NCBI GenBank assembly: GCA_003158455.1
Contig: PMJO01000336.1
Span: 5,654 to 44,560 of the forward strand
Reading direction: 5' to 3'
DNA length: 38,907 nt
Origin: Myxococcales bacterium
GTDB lineage: Bacteria; Myxococcota_A; Polyangia; Fen-1088
Shown: piece by piece, positions 7,713-15,948 of the stretch
How the letters are laid out: each line of letters begins with the position of its first letter
Position numbering within the stretch: the stretch's first letter is position 1
Notes under the pieces: generated by a model
What the model was told of the DNA's origin: nothing
Database searches by the model: none
Seen by the model: only the letters and a program-made list of their open reading frames with translations
Position numbers and translations under genes: made by a program

Positions 7713-8504
7713 CTACGGCACTTTGCCTTCCGTGCCTGGAAACTTCGACGCGGCAACCGAACCCAGAAACAGACGCACCAAGTAGACCGCCTCGTGGTGG
7801 CGCATGAGCATCTTTCCTTCATGCGCAAACCGGCCGCCTTCTTCGGTTGCAAACTGGTAGGCACGGAGGAGGGAGAACAGTTCGGCGTAGAGTCTTTGGG
7901 GGCGCCAGCTTTGTTCGTCGATGGGCGTGCTCACGATTCGGCCGTGGAGGGACGCTATCTGCACGACATCGAACGCCCCCGGGAAGGGACCGCCTATTGC
8001 GATGCGGACCATGTTGCCGACCTCGCGTGGCCAGTGCGTCGACAGGTTTTCAACGAAATGCAGCAAGGCCGCCACCATCGGTGCATCGCAATCCAACAGG
8101 AGGCCCACCGCCCGGCGTGACCAGCGATCAGGAGAGACTTGGTCGCGAATCTGCCATGCCGCCAATCGGGCCAGGTAGCAGAGGGCCGCTTCGTCGATGC
8201 CGTCACGAATGGCCCGAACCGCGTCTTCGAGTGGGCCGTGAGCCCAGGGCTCGTCGATATGGTCTTCGATTCGCTGGACGGTCGCGTCCGGAGAAGCGTG
8301 TTGGAGACTGGCCGCTACCTCGTGGAGCCAGTCCTCGAATTTTCGCGTGTTGCGCTCCAGGACCTTGTGCTCCGCAGCATGTATCAGCTGCGTCACCACC
8401 TTGCTGGCGACTGGACCACCGGGTATGGAGGACACCGCCGCAGTGAGTCCTGTGTCGACCGCACGAAGGATCGCGCTGCCCGGCGTGTACTTGTCTTTCG
8501 TCAT
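7713..8504 (-). CDS. Protein of unknown function, 263 residues
   Basis: I do not recognise a family. The N-terminal 45 residues are Gly/Ala/Val-rich and weakly hydrophobic (S-S-I-P-G-G-P-V-A-S-K-V-V). The rest is mainly helical with balanced charge, including W-P-R-E-V-G-N-M-V-R-I-A near the middle and a His-rich R-H-H-E-A-V-Y turn near the end. There is no clear signal peptide, and one amphipathic or membrane-touching segment at the N-terminus is possible. It follows a shorter ORF on the same strand by 29 bases, so the two may be co-transcribed. Its position between the tRNA scar and a vgrG relic suggests accessory cargo. The coding composition looks genuine. Confidence 0.6.
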   Translation of the reverse strand: MTKDKYTPGSAILRAVDTGLTAAVSSIPGGPVASKVVTQLIHAAEHKVLERNTRKFEDWLHEVAASLQHASPDATVQRIEDHIDEPWAHGPLEDAVRAIRDGIDEAALCYLARLAAWQIRDQVSPDRWSRRAVGLLLDCDAPMVAALLHFVENLSTHWPREVGNMVRIAIGGPFPGAFDVVQIASLHGRIVSTPIDEQSWRPQRLYAELFSLLRAYQFATEEGGRFAHEGKMLMRHHEAVYLVRLFLGSVAASKFPGTEGKVP

Positions 8505-8533
8505 GCTCGTGGAACCTGTGCTTTGAGATCAGT

Positions 8534-8842
8534 TCATCCCGGCGCGGGTGCCCCGGGAACGCTTGGCGAACCAAGTGGCGAATCGGCCAGTACCATCATC
8601 TGCGCGTTCTTCGTCGCCGTGGCTGAAACGGAAAATCCGAACTCCCACCCCAGATCTTCCACTGGTCCCTTGGTCAGCATTGATAGGACGCTGCCCTTCG
8701 ATGCGTCTGCCACGGCCGCGACGATGATATCCGGCACGGTGGGAGAGGGGAATCGGGATCCGTGCGTCTTGACGCAGCGTTTGGGCGCCCAGAGGTGCAA
8801 CTCGGCGGCGCCGAGGATCGGGACGTGGTTTGGGCAAGCCAT
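8534..8842 (-). CDS. Small protein of unknown function upstream of the 263-residue gene
   Basis: A 102-residue frame with protein-like composition: a Cys/Pro/His N-terminus, then D-I-I-V-A-A-V-A-D-A-S-K-G-S-V and W-E-F-G-F-S-V-S-A-T-A beta-strand-like stretches, and a Pro/Gly/Ser-rich tail. No family is recognised. It ends 29 bases before the next minus-strand start, which favours a two-gene unit. Competing frames run on both strands here, so this is only moderately supported. Confidence 0.42.
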   Translation of the reverse strand: MACPNHVPILGAAELHLWAPKRCVKTHGSRFPSPTVPDIIVAAVADASKGSVLSMLTKGPVEDLGWEFGFSVSATATKNAQMMVLADSPLGSPSVPGAPAPG

Positions 8843-9002
8843 CGCCGTGTCGGCGCCGATCCGGCGTGGGCGCCGCAGGGAAGGCGGGTGTCGACGACCG
8901 TCTCGGCGCGGTGCGACCTCTGAACGCCGCGCTCAGCTTGCCGGGCATCTGCTGATTGGCTCTCTGGCAGCGGACGCCGTCGGTGGAGTGGCAGATTCTC
9001 TC

Positions 9003-9169
9003 TCGGCGCGGGAAAAGCATGAATTGCTGGTGAGAAAAGGCCGCTGTCGCCGTGGGCGGGAATATCATCCAGATGGACGCGACCGGAACTACGACAATCT
9101 GGCAACATCATCACCAGTTCGGCCACCGGCCTTCACCAGATGACCGCCCCCTCGATCAACCGCAACTGA
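9003..9169 (+). pseudogene. Decayed 3' end of a second vgrG gene
   Basis: The last 23 codons before TGA 9167-9169 read N-I-I-T-S-S-A-T-G-L-H-Q-M-T-A-P and end R-N. They align with the C-terminus of the intact vgrG at 21437-23620 (N-N-I-T-S-S-A-T-S-L-H-Q-M-T-A-P, ending Q-N). DNA similarity continues upstream (the GCGGGAAAAGC and GTGGGCGGGAATA stretches correspond to GCGGGAAGGC and GTTGGCGGGAACA), but frameshifts and an in-frame stop break the reading. Only the extreme 3' end is recognisable. The preceding 8843-9002 holds nothing I can assign. Confidence 0.75.
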
Positions 9170-9185
9170 TTCGCCGCGATCTCCC

Positions 9186-10550
9186 TTGGACCACCTGACG
9201 CTTCCCCTTGAGCACCTCCGCCGCGAAGCCGATTTCTTCGCGCGCGAAGAGTCGCTGCGCCTGCTTCACGTGACCGTCGAGCTGGCCCTGCACGCCCCAG
9301 CCTTGGACGTGCTGCGGGCGATGCAATGGAGCCCGGACAACAGACGGGCCGTGATTGTTCTCGAAGATCCAGACTCGAAGGCAAACCGATGGACAACGTG
9401 GAACGAGCAACTCCTGGCTGAGTTTGCCGGCATTCGCGCGGCGTACGGGAAGGCGGGGGTCAAGCTGAACGAGGCAGTTCCGGCGAGCCAGGGAGAGCCG
9501 ATCCTTCGTTTCGCCACGACGCTCAAGGCAACATCGGACATCCTCAGCCAGCCGCCTGCCGCGACCAAGGGCCTCACGGTCATCTTCGCCACTGCCGATC
9601 TCCGGGACCCGGACAAGTGGCTTGCTTTCCTTGATGAGATTCTTAACCGGACTCCGTCACTCGGTCAGGTGCGCTGGGGTTGGATGGAGACCGGCGCACC
9701 GATCGGCAACGACTTCGTGGGCAAACTCGGTGATGAGGCCGCGCTTCACGTGGCGTGCAGGGTGGACCCAGTCCGCCAGAAGGAAGATCTCGAAGACCTG
9801 CTGGCTGCCATGGCTGAGGCGCCCGACGATGCCATGGGTCCGGCAGCTGCTGGTGGTGCCGCTCCGGCAATTCTGCCGCCGCCTCATCCAACCGATCCGC
9901 CGAAACCCAGCAACGCGGATGCCGTCCCGACCAGGCAGGCGAATCGGTTGTTCTTGCAGGGACTCCAGGCGGTTCGTGCAGGCGACCTGAAGGAGGCGGT
10001 AGGGCTTCAGAACCTGGCCTTCCAGGAGTGCCTGTCTGCCCAGAACGTGTCGATGGCCGTGGAGATGGAGTTGCTTCTCGCCACCTATGTGGTCCAAGCA
10101 GCCGGAGGGGAGAGGGCATCCTTGCGTTCGGCATTGGCGATTTTCCAGCGAGCCTCCGAGCGTGCCCGCGATGCCAAATTGGTCGTCGCAGGCGCCAAGA
10201 TCGACATAGTGCTGGCGCCAATGGCAAAGCTCGTGGGTGAGTTCGAGCTTGCCGGCCAGGCCCTGCGTCGGGCAGCCGACGAGGCACGACCGTTGGCCCC
10301 GGCCTTGAGCATCGAAGCCTTGCGTCTGGCCGCTGATTTCCTGGTCGAAAAGGGCAGCGCCGAGAAGGCGAGCGAGCTGCTCAGCGAGGCGCTTGAGATC
10401 GCGACAGCAATGCCTCCCGGCGAGGCCAAGCAGACCTCGGCTGCAAATTGCGCCGAGGCTCTGGCCGCGATTTTTCGCGCTCGGAAAGAGGAAGACCGGG
10501 CTGTGGAGATGGACGTGCTGGCGAGGCGTCTGGCAGCGGGGACGCAATAG
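9186..10550 (+). CDS. TPR-like, T6SS-associated protein following a vgrG relic
   Basis: The 454-residue protein has two parts. Residues 1 to about 215 form an alpha/beta region with strands such as R-A-V-I-V-L-E-D-P and G-L-T-V-I-F-A-T-A-D-L-R-D-P. After a Pro/Ala-rich linker (about 218-245) comes a helical repeat region of TPR type, rich in Ala, Leu and Glu. No catalytic motif is evident. Its position directly after a vgrG end suggests a spike-loading or cargo-related helper (inference). The annotated start is TTG 9186. DNA similarity to the region after the intact vgrG (23626-23706) begins upstream of this TTG, so the original N-terminus may have been longer and lost to a frameshift. Confidence 0.7.
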   Translation: MDHLTLPLEHLRREADFFAREESLRLLHVTVELALHAPALDVLRAMQWSPDNRRAVIVLEDPDSKANRWTTWNEQLLAEFAGIRAAYGKAGVKLNEAVPASQGEPILRFATTLKATSDILSQPPAATKGLTVIFATADLRDPDKWLAFLDEILNRTPSLGQVRWGWMETGAPIGNDFVGKLGDEAALHVACRVDPVRQKEDLEDLLAAMAEAPDDAMGPAAAGGAAPAILPPPHPTDPPKPSNADAVPTRQANRLFLQGLQAVRAGDLKEAVGLQNLAFQECLSAQNVSMAVEMELLLATYVVQAAGGERASLRSALAIFQRASERARDAKLVVAGAKIDIVLAPMAKLVGEFELAGQALRRAADEARPLAPALSIEALRLAADFLVEKGSAEKASELLSEALEIATAMPPGEAKQTSAANCAEALAAIFRARKEEDRAVEMDVLARRLAAGTQ

Positions 10551-10581
10551 CTGGTCGCAGCATGGGTCTCTCGAACTGGCA

Positions 10582-10613
10582 GGCAGTGCCAACGTCACTG
10601 CCACGTCACTGCC
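10582..10613 (+). other. Hairpin with two competing 3' arms after the TPR-like gene
   Basis: GGCAGTG (10582-10588) can pair perfectly with CACTGCC at 10596-10602 or with an identical CACTGCC at 10607-10613. It begins 32 bases after the stop codon and abuts the TTGACTCGC element. No T tract follows, so a terminator role is possible but weak. Confidence 0.4.
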
Positions 10614-10619
10614 TTGTCC

Positions 10620-10649
10620 TTGACTCGCACACACATGGCCGGGAAGAAT
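10620..10649 (+). promoter_or_regulatory. Conserved 5' element, copy 1 (TTGACT, 18 bases, AAGAAT)
   Basis: TTGACT (10620-10625) and AAGAAT (10644-10649) are separated by 18 bases, preceded by CCTTGTCC and followed after exactly 12 bases by an ATG. The same layout occurs at 15907 and, on the other strand, at 28501. It could be a sigma-70-like promoter. Part of the conservation downstream of TTGACTCGC may instead be coding (see findings). Confidence 0.5.
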
Positions 10650-10661
10650 GCCAACATCGTC

Positions 10662-10870
10662 ATGTCCAGCCTGAGGCGTTTTCTGGCAACCGTCGGAGAC
10701 AGCAGGAGTGATCCCAAGAGTGTCGGGGCGGGCGTCTTGGTCAGGGCACGGCAGGCATTGACCGGCGTCCGAGCTGCTATCGAATCCTACGTGACAGAGT
10801 GCATCGGAGCGGTTGGAGGGGTCATCCGCGTTCTCCTGTCGCCGCCATCGGTTCTTAGGCTTGTCGACTC
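10662..10870 (+). pseudogene. Truncated paralogue of the tandem-domain periplasmic protein at 15949
   Basis: From ATG 10662 (or in-frame ATG 10635) the frame begins M-S-S-L-R-R and reaches Q-A-L-T-G-V-R-A-A-I-E-S-Y-V-T. This aligns with the 15949 gene (M-F-S-L-R-N and Q-A-L-A-A-H-R-D-A-I-E-S-S-V-T) at both protein and DNA level. Similarity fades near 10870, and the frame ends at 10991 without the rest of the domain. The signal sequence is replaced by unrelated polar residues. It is best read as a decayed 5' copy that now sits as a leader ahead of the FHA-kinase gene. Confidence 0.7.
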
Positions 10871-10956
10871 GCGGCCTGCTCACTCGGCAGATTCGGCCCC
10901 GCCTGCGTGCCAGTGTGGGCGATCTCCAGGGGGCGTAGGGATGGCTGGACACGTTG

Positions 10957-13122
10957 ATGATGTCTGTTTCCGTCGGAACGAAGTTCGATGAGGCGATGGA
11001 CATGAACCGGCCTCTGGTCATGACCGTGGAAGAGCCGCAGGGTGGGGCCAAGTGGATCTATGTCTTGAAATGCTCCCCGGTGGTTCTTGGTCGCGATCCC
11101 GAAACCTGTGACGTCGTTCTTGCCAGGCCGTCGGTCTCGAAGGTCCAGGCCGAAATCGTTTTCGACGACGGCAAGGTAGCGTTTCGCGACCTCGATTCGC
11201 GAAACGGCAGCATCGTCGATGGCGGGCCGATTCCCGCCGATATCGCCGTGACGGTCACAGAGACGACTGACATCGTTTTGGGTGGACGGCTTCGGCTGAC
11301 TTTCTCAAGGGATTCGTCAGTATCGGCTTCGGAAGGCGTCAATCCGTTCGCCCCACCCAGAATCAAATCGTCTCTGGCTGTCGAGCCCACGGCAATGCAT
11401 GTCAGCTCCGTGCCTGCCCGACCGCAGGTTCCACCGCCCGTGGACCCGCCTCCGGCCGCCCCTGTTCCACTCTATCCGATACCGGATCCGGGCAGGCGGC
11501 CGATTGTGACAGAGCCAATTCCATTGCCGCCGCTTCCGCCCCAACCGCAGGCGACGCCTGGCGAGCAGATGGAGTCGTCGCAGACCCCGGTTCCGCTCAA
11601 TCCGGGCGACATCGTTGCCCACTACCGGGTTGAGCGTCTGATTGGCAGAGGTGGCATGGGGACGGTCTATGAGGTCTCGCACGTCCGCGTGGCGGCCAAA
11701 CGATTTGCCATGAAAGTCCTCTCGACCGAGGTCGTGGGACATCCAGACGCCGAGTCGCGCTTCATGCGTGAGGCAGAGGCCGCCTCCCGCCTCAACCACC
11801 CGCATGTCGTGAACATGGTCGACTTCGGCCGCGACCGGGGAATCACCTACCTCGCCATGGAGCTGCTTGAAGGCGAGGATCTGTCCGCACTCATCGCGAG
11901 GCGCAAGCTGTCGTTCGAGCGCGTCGCCGACATCATGCTCGCTGTCTGCTCAGGAGTAGGCGCGGCCCATCAGCTGGGCATCATCCACCGCGATCTCAAG
12001 CCTGGGAATATCTTCCTCAGCCGTACCCACATGGGAGACACAGTCCCGAAGGTCTTGGATTTTGGCATCTCGAAGCTGCGGATCCCAGGGGACAACAAGC
12101 TCACGCAAAGATTTTCGCTCATTGGCACGCCCAACTACGTGTCGCCTGAGCAGGCTGAAGGCCGGCCAGTAGATTGCCGATGCGACATCTACGCGCTGGG
12201 AACCATCCTTTACGAATGCGTCACGGGTCGGCGCTGCCATGAGGGATCGTCCCTCTACTCCATCTTGCGCAGTATCGCGGAGGCAGACTACCCGCGACCG
12301 TCGGCGCTGCGCCCGGACCTGCCGCCGGAATTTGAAGCGGTGATCATGAAATCGCTCGAACACAATCCAGACGCACGGTTCGCCACGGTCAGGGATATGG
12401 GGTGCGCGCTGGTGCCGCATGGATCGGAGAAGCGGCGACAATTCTGGACGGACTACTACCTCGGCTCCGAAGGCGATGCTCTGGCGTCGAGCAACTTCAG
12501 CGTCGTTCCGATCAGCCTCTCAAAGTATGCCGCGCCCGCGCTGCCCAAGACTAAGCTGTTGCCAGTTGAGAAGGCAAGACAGATTCAGCAGAATCCTGCC
12601 CCAGAAGGAAAGTGGCCACCCGTACCCGCTTCTGTTCCTGAATCTTCGCGCCCGGATCGAGCTGCTGGGCTGCGAGGCCCGAAACGGCAGGAATACCGGC
12701 CGTCGAAGTCGCCTACCCAAGCACGGAAAACTGGCCGGTTGCCATGGTTCATTGTCATAGGTGGTCTGCTTGGCGCGGCCGTGCTGGGCGGGTTCTTGCT
12801 CCATCACGGTCGTTCGTCGGTTGGCGCTGCGGGGCCAAGTCAGCCTGCGACGCAGTCGCAACCTCCACCAAACGCCATGGCCGCGACGCCAGTGCAGGCA
12901 GAAGCCCCGAGGGAGGGCGCGCAACCCATGCTGCCACGCGAGGCCAATGTCGCCTCGCCTTCCGGGCCGGCCAGCGAGTCCACGGACAAAGCCATGTCGA
13001 CCACCACAGTCTCCAAACGCCGCGCGACTTCCGAACGGCCGCGACAGGGCCGAGCAGGAACCCTGGAGCACGTTCGGCGGGTCAAGCGAAACAGCAACGG
13101 AATCCCTCTACTCAAACCCTAA
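10957..13122 (+). CDS. FHA-domain transmembrane Ser/Thr protein kinase
   Basis: Roughly 720 residues. An FHA domain (about 30-115) shows V-L-G-R-D-P, S-V-S-K-V-Q-A-E and D-L-D-S-R-N-G-S, the phosphothreonine-binding signature. A Pro-rich linker follows, then a Hanks-type kinase domain (about 225-490) with glycine loop G-R-G-G-M-G, ATP-anchoring Lys in F-A-M-K-V-L, catalytic H-R-D-L-K-P-G-N near 343, D-F-G near 368 and G-T-P-N-Y-V-S-P-E-Q. A transmembrane helix lies near 597-617 (W-F-I-V-I-G-G-L-L-G-A-A-V-L-G-G-F-L-L), with a Pro/Ala/Ser-rich tail probably outside. All catalytic residues are present, so it should be active. The start is uncertain: TTG 10954, ATG 10957, ATG 10960 or ATG 10996. 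Its stop overlaps the next start (TAATG). Confidence 0.93.
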   Translation: MMSVSVGTKFDEAMDMNRPLVMTVEEPQGGAKWIYVLKCSPVVLGRDPETCDVVLARPSVSKVQAEIVFDDGKVAFRDLDSRNGSIVDGGPIPADIAVTVTETTDIVLGGRLRLTFSRDSSVSASEGVNPFAPPRIKSSLAVEPTAMHVSSVPARPQVPPPVDPPPAAPVPLYPIPDPGRRPIVTEPIPLPPLPPQPQATPGEQMESSQTPVPLNPGDIVAHYRVERLIGRGGMGTVYEVSHVRVAAKRFAMKVLSTEVVGHPDAESRFMREAEAASRLNHPHVVNMVDFGRDRGITYLAMELLEGEDLSALIARRKLSFERVADIMLAVCSGVGAAHQLGIIHRDLKPGNIFLSRTHMGDTVPKVLDFGISKLRIPGDNKLTQRFSLIGTPNYVSPEQAEGRPVDCRCDIYALGTILYECVTGRRCHEGSSLYSILRSIAEADYPRPSALRPDLPPEFEAVIMKSLEHNPDARFATVRDMGCALVPHGSEKRRQFWTDYYLGSEGDALASSNFSVVPISLSKYAAPALPKTKLLPVEKARQIQQNPAPEGKWPPVPASVPESSRPDRAAGLRGPKRQEYRPSKSPTQARKTGRLPWFIVIGGLLGAAVLGGFLLHHGRSSVGAAGPSQPATQSQPPPNAMAATPVQAEAPREGAQPMLPREANVASPSGPASESTDKAMSTTTVSKRRATSERPRQGRAGTLEHVRRVKRNSNGIPLLKP

Positions 13123-14282
13123 TGACACACCGGCCACTGATCGCGAAATCGTTCGTTGCCAGCCTGGTCGCGCTGGTTGCCTTGGTTGTCGCTCCGCCCA
13201 TGGTCAGCGCCGCCGAATCCGCCGAGCAGCATTTGAAGCGGGGCGTCCGGCTGCTGTCGCAGAACAAAGACAACGAAGCGCTGGAGGAATTCCGCGCTGC
13301 TTATGCTCTTTCGCCCAGCCCCAAGGCTGCTGTGGAAATGGGACTGGCCGAGGCTTCGTTGAAGCTTTGGGTGGATGCCGAAAAACATCTGGGCGAGGGA
13401 CTCGGGGAAGACACGGATAGCTGGGTGAGCTTGCACAAGACCTTGATCGAAGAGCAACTGGCAAAGGTGCGAGAGCATCTCGGCTGGCTGATCATCGACG
13501 GCACGCCGCAGGCCGAGGTCGTTGTCAACGGCACCGTCGTCGGAAGATTGCCGCTCCTTGGTTCTGGCCTGCGCCTGGCGGAGGGTTTTGTAACGGTGCG
13601 AGGCCGCTTGCTAGGTCGCGAGACCCCTGCCGAGCGCGTCGAAATCGTCGCAGAGACCGAGCGAACGGTCAGTCTCCACCTGCCGGTGTCGGCGAGGTCG
13701 TCGCCGGCGCCAACCAAGGTCCAACCAGCCCCGCCGCCCGCCCCAGCCAAGCCCCAACCAGTACGCCCGGTGGTCGCGGAACCGCGACCGGAGGGGGCGA
13801 CCCACGCGACGTTCTACCGATCGCTTCCATGGGTCAGCACGGTGACTGGCGCCTTCGCTCTCGGCGACATCGCCCTGATGTATTCAAAACGATCCTGCAA
13901 CGACGGGGACGCGTCCTGCGGCCCCAGCGAGGCGTTCAAGATCGGGGTACTGGTCGCGGGCACGGCGGGACTGGTCATGGGTTTAGGAGCGGCGCTGATG
14001 GAGGCAGTGCGCCGCCCAGATCCACGCCTGGTCAAGCCATTCTTGATTGCCAGCTCTGCCCTCGCGGGGGTCGGCGCCATCGCCGGGGGAATGTCGCTCA
14101 TTGAGGGTGGTGTCTATGGGCCAAGCAAGGTCGGGTTCGGGATCGGGACCATGACATTGGGCACCGTGGCCCTGTTCATTGATTCCCTGGCGCTCTTGGA
14201 AGCCACGCCCGAGCGGACACAGCCAGTCAAGGTCGCAGTCATTCCTTTCCTGGGCGGACTCAGTCTTCTCGGAACATTCTAG
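13122..14282 (+). CDS. Exported TPR/PEGA-type membrane protein
   Basis: The 386-residue protein opens with a signal peptide (about 1-28, ending M-V-S-A-A-E), then a TPR-like pair of helices (about 30-115; N-E-A-L-E-E-F-R-A-A-Y-A-L-S-P-S-P-K). Next is a PEGA-like beta domain (about 122-185; L-I-I-D-G-T-P-Q-A-E-V-V-V-N-G), a Pro-rich linker and several hydrophobic helices to the C-terminus. This architecture is common in myxobacteria next to Ser/Thr kinase genes and places the TPR/PEGA part in the periplasm. The ATG overlaps the kinase stop by one base, so the two are co-translated. A paralogue with the same layout lies at 37211, again directly after a kinase. Confidence 0.85.
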   Translation: MTHRPLIAKSFVASLVALVALVVAPPMVSAAESAEQHLKRGVRLLSQNKDNEALEEFRAAYALSPSPKAAVEMGLAEASLKLWVDAEKHLGEGLGEDTDSWVSLHKTLIEEQLAKVREHLGWLIIDGTPQAEVVVNGTVVGRLPLLGSGLRLAEGFVTVRGRLLGRETPAERVEIVAETERTVSLHLPVSARSSPAPTKVQPAPPPAPAKPQPVRPVVAEPRPEGATHATFYRSLPWVSTVTGAFALGDIALMYSKRSCNDGDASCGPSEAFKIGVLVAGTAGLVMGLGAALMEAVRRPDPRLVKPFLIASSALAGVGAIAGGMSLIEGGVYGPSKVGFGIGTMTLGTVALFIDSLALLEATPERTQPVKVAVIPFLGGLSLLGTF

Positions 14283-14285
14283 GCC

Positions 14286-15830
14286 ATGACGCCGCCGAGC
14301 CTTTCAGCAGAGTTTCCACGACTATTTGGCCAGCGATACGTCTTGTTGAAGGAACTCGCTCGCGGCGGGATGGGCAGAATCTTCCTCGCCTTGGTTGGCG
14401 GTCGGGTTTGCGCGGTCAAGACTCTACGGCCTGACCTGGCAGATCCCGGATTGGCGCGTCGTTTTCTCGACGAGGCCAGACTCGCCACCCAGTTGTCCCA
14501 CCCCAACTTGGTCTACGTCAGCGAGGCAGGTTCCGAAAAGGGCACGCCCTATCTCACGATGGAATACCTGCGCGGCAAGAACTTGAACGAGGTGTTCCTT
14601 CGCTGTGGTCAGCGCAGGAAGTACTTTCCCCTCGGATTTGCGTTCTTCATCACCAAGGAGATACTGCGCGGGCTCTCCTACCTGCACGGGGTTGAAGGGC
14701 TCAACCTGGTCCACCGTGACGTTGCCCCAAGCAATATCCTTCTGTCCTACGAGGGCGGCATCAAGATCATCGACCTGGGTCTTGCCAAATGGAGGGATCG
14801 TCTTTCCGAGACCATGGTTGGTGGTGAAGATTTTGGACAGCGAAGATACATCTCGCCTGAGCAGAAGCTAGGCCGGCCGGTTGATGCGAGAAGTGACATC
14901 TATTCCGCCGGCGTGATCCTGTGGGAGATGGTCACCGGGCGCGCCTTGGTTCGGGAACCCGACTCCACGGGCAAACTTCCCGACATTGCGATGCCGTCGC
15001 AGGTGGTACCGACACTGCACAGGTCGCTCGATCAACTGGTGATGGGCGCCTTGACCGATGATCCCACGGATCGCTATCAGAGCGCACAAGAGATGATGGC
15101 GATCCTCACCCCGGGTATGAGCGCGGAATACGAGGCAACCGCGTTGCAGGCGTTCCTCGCCGATCTTTTCGGGGATGAGATCCGACGGGAAGCGGATGAG
15201 GAGAAGAGGTTGGTCGCACTGGCCAAGGATGTCGTCCCCCTGAGCGGCCCTCTGGCAACGGATGCCCAGATCGTGGCCAAAAGCCTGACCGAGGACGAAC
15301 AGGTCGCTTCGAGGATTGGCGAGCCCAGAAGACACACGGCCCGGTGGCTGTTCCTGGGGCTGTTGGCAGTTCTGGCAACAGGATCTTGGCTCGCATTTCG
15401 CTCGCCGACCACCCAAGGGCAAGGGGCTGGGGTGGCCCCGGCAGTGTCCATCAACCGCCCTGTAAACCGGGCAGCTCCACCGCCAGATACAGGAGAACTG
15501 CCACAGCCGGCATCGGCCGCCCCGTCCTTGGCACCGGCGGCAGTTCCATCGCCAGCACGACGGGCCGCCCGACCATCTCCAACCCGGTTGCTCGGAGAGG
15601 CCAGGGCACTCTATCGCAGGGGGGAATTCACCGAGGCGGGCAGCATCGCTGAACGTGTCGTCGAGTCTGATCGCGATGACTTTGGCGCCCGCATTTTCCT
15701 CGGTGACATCTACTTGAAGAGGGGGATGTACGAGAAGGCGCTAGCCCAGTATGAAGAGGCGTTGAAACTGGCTCCAAGTGAGGCCGCCGCGCTTCGCGGC
15801 CGTGATCTGGCACGCGAACGAATGCGGTAG
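14286..15830 (+). CDS. Transmembrane Ser/Thr protein kinase with C-terminal TPR, DLG in place of DFG
   Basis: 514 residues. The kinase domain (about 15-280) has glycine loop A-R-G-G-M-G (25-30), Lys in V-C-A-V-K-T, H-R-D-V-A-P-S-N near 143 and I-S-P-E-Q. The metal-binding motif reads D-L-G, and the catalytic-loop Lys (D-L-K-P) is Ala; both occur in known kinases, so activity is possible but not assured. A transmembrane helix sits near 353-372 (W-L-F-L-G-L-L-A-V-L-A). After a Pro/Ala-rich linker a TPR unit (about 430-510; Y-R-R-G-E-F-T-E-A, then Y-E-K-A-L-A-Q-Y-E-E-A-L-K-L-A-P) lies outside. It begins three bases after the PEGA gene and belongs to the same operon. Confidence 0.92.
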   Translation: MTPPSLSAEFPRLFGQRYVLLKELARGGMGRIFLALVGGRVCAVKTLRPDLADPGLARRFLDEARLATQLSHPNLVYVSEAGSEKGTPYLTMEYLRGKNLNEVFLRCGQRRKYFPLGFAFFITKEILRGLSYLHGVEGLNLVHRDVAPSNILLSYEGGIKIIDLGLAKWRDRLSETMVGGEDFGQRRYISPEQKLGRPVDARSDIYSAGVILWEMVTGRALVREPDSTGKLPDIAMPSQVVPTLHRSLDQLVMGALTDDPTDRYQSAQEMMAILTPGMSAEYEATALQAFLADLFGDEIRREADEEKRLVALAKDVVPLSGPLATDAQIVAKSLTEDEQVASRIGEPRRHTARWLFLGLLAVLATGSWLAFRSPTTQGQGAGVAPAVSINRPVNRAAPPPDTGELPQPASAAPSLAPAAVPSPARRAARPSPTRLLGEARALYRRGEFTEAGSIAERVVESDRDDFGARIFLGDIYLKRGMYEKALAQYEEALKLAPSEAAALRGRDLARERMR

Positions 15831-15906
15831 ACGCAGTCCACGGGTAGATCAATTCTTGCGCCAGCAGGGAGAGCGTCTCAATTTCCCCGCTTGTGATTCC
15901 TTGTCC

Positions 15907-15936
15907 TTGACTCGCAGACGGGTGGCTAGGAAGAAT
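15907..15936 (+). promoter_or_regulatory. Conserved 5' element, copy 2, ahead of the tandem-domain gene
   Basis: TTGACT (15907-15912), 18 bases, AAGAAT (15931-15936), then exactly 12 bases to ATG 15949. The preceding CCTTGTCC is shared with copy 1. If it is a promoter the transcript would be nearly leaderless, since no Shine-Dalgarno precedes ATG 15949. Confidence 0.5.
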
Positions 15937-15948
15937 GCGGGCATCGTC

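Noticed and set aside
9657-11051. Minus-strand ORF of 464 codons
   Set aside because: Antisense to the TPR-like gene and crosses the paralogue relic; composition is not protein-like.
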